Source: Bdellovibrio sp. 22V
Lineage (GTDB): Bacteria > Bdellovibrionota > Bdellovibrionia > Bdellovibrionales > Bdellovibrionaceae
Length of the DNA stretch: 64,000 bases
Assembly: GCF_030169785.1 (NCBI RefSeq)
Contig: NZ_CP125854.1
Coordinates: forward strand, 1,860,001-1,924,000
Direction: 5' to 3'
The notes under the pieces are model-generated. The model had not been told where the DNA came from. It did no database searches and was given only the letters and a program-made list of their open reading frames with translations. Position numbers and translations under genes: made by a program. This document shows, piece by piece, positions 63,748 through 64,000 of this stretch. Every line of letters starts with the position of its first letter. The first letter of the stretch is position 1.

Positions 63748-64000
63748 ATGAAAACACTTCTTCTAATTCTCGTTCATACGTTGTTCGCTACATCTGCCTT
63801 CGCTGCGCAAACTGAGTATTGTAATGATCTTCAGCGCGTGGATAATATGCCTCGCTTGAATGCGGATCAGTTTTCGCGCTTCTCAAAAGACGGGAAGAAA
63901 GTGGATCGCCTTTTGGTTTCGAAAGACCGCCGCGAGATGTATCTTATGAAGGATGAGGTTGTTCTTAAGACTTATAAAGTGGCGTTCGGTCTTCAGCCGC
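63748..64000 (+). CDS. L,D-transpeptidase (YkuD/ErfK type), N-terminal part at right edge
   Basis: An ATG at 63748 opens a frame to the window edge: 84 residues. A signal peptide (about 1-19, TSAFA|AQT) leads to VDRLLVSKDRREMYLMKDEVVLKTYKVAFG (about 51-80), the start of a YkuD domain, in which this pattern precedes the catalytic part. These enzymes cross-link peptidoglycan (3-3 links) or attach proteins. The active Cys lies beyond the edge, so activity cannot be judged. Confidence 0.75.
   Translation, partial: MKTLLLILVHTLFATSAFAAQTEYCNDLQRVDNMPRLNADQFSRFSKDGKKVDRLLVSKDRREMYLMKDEVVLKTYKVAFGLQP

Noticed and set aside
63539-63751. Plus-strand frame of 70 codons before the L,D-transpeptidase gene
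   Set aside because: No ribosome site, no recognisable protein features, and its end overlaps the better-supported transpeptidase start.
1-64000. tRNA, rRNA, CRISPR arrays, prophage or insertion sequences
   Set aside because: No cloverleaf with CCA-type ends, no direct-repeat arrays, no integrase, transposase or phage structural genes were recognised by reading.

Overview
The window looks like a stretch of chromosome from a predatory delta-type proteobacterium, most likely Bdellovibrio or a close relative (inferred from gene content and protein style, not from a search). It is gene-dense with short intergenic gaps. It carries many secreted, outer-membrane and envelope-motor genes, a nucleic-acid scavenging locus and several FHA-domain signalling proteins. 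No rRNA, tRNA, CRISPR array, integrase or transposase was recognised.

Layout. 1-4578 (minus): a Tol envelope operon (tolQ, tolR, a TolA/TonB-like transducer, tolB), with the N-terminus of a GlnE-type adenylyltransferase overlapping the tolB stop and running off the left edge. 4660-10540 (plus): a SUF iron-sulfur operon led by an Rrf2 regulator with three cysteines (rrf2, sufB, sufC, sufD, sufS, nfu). 10599-15698 (minus): a frameshifted LysR gene, a UbiB/AarF-type kinase and RNase R. 15869-18536: two divergent porin genes around a 500-bp regulatory region. 18788-22086: a small secreted protein, an RhtA-like exporter and an AT-rich two-gene patch. 22263-27708 (minus): a BMP-type nucleoside ABC importer followed by an S1/P1 nuclease. 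27971-34298: a Crp/Fnr regulator, a subtilase, a tyrosine-rich secreted protein, TrmO, a 2OG-Fe(II) oxygenase and two unknown proteins. 34371-38651: valS, a structured region with a 36-residue hydrophobic peptide, and a third porin. 38744-46521: rhodanese-like protein, MFS exporter, the yggS-proC-divIVA-yggU cluster, a trypsin-like lipoprotein, an HExxH protein and Maf. 46551-53352 (plus): a translationally coupled operon of a TadC-like protein, a DUF192 protein, three membrane FHA proteins and a degenerate PP2C-like protein. 53356-64000: sulfatase-like lipoprotein, a second TolQ/TolR pair, a glycine-linker lipoprotein, a lipid kinase-like gene with pssA and asd, a CFI-box protein coupled to an outer-membrane barrel, and the start of an L,D-transpeptidase.

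How they work together. Much of the window serves the envelope: two proton-driven motor pairs, three porins, lipoproteins, peptidoglycan and phospholipid enzymes. The nuclease-importer operon reads as a pathway that turns nucleic acid into imported nucleosides, which fits growth inside prey. The most unusual element is the FHA operon, which resembles a phosphopeptide-reading membrane assembly tied to a type II/Tad secretion component. Two features that lack an uninterrupted ORF (the GlnE-like start at the left edge and the restored LysR tail) and the L,D-transpeptidase at the right edge were found by reading the sequence directly.
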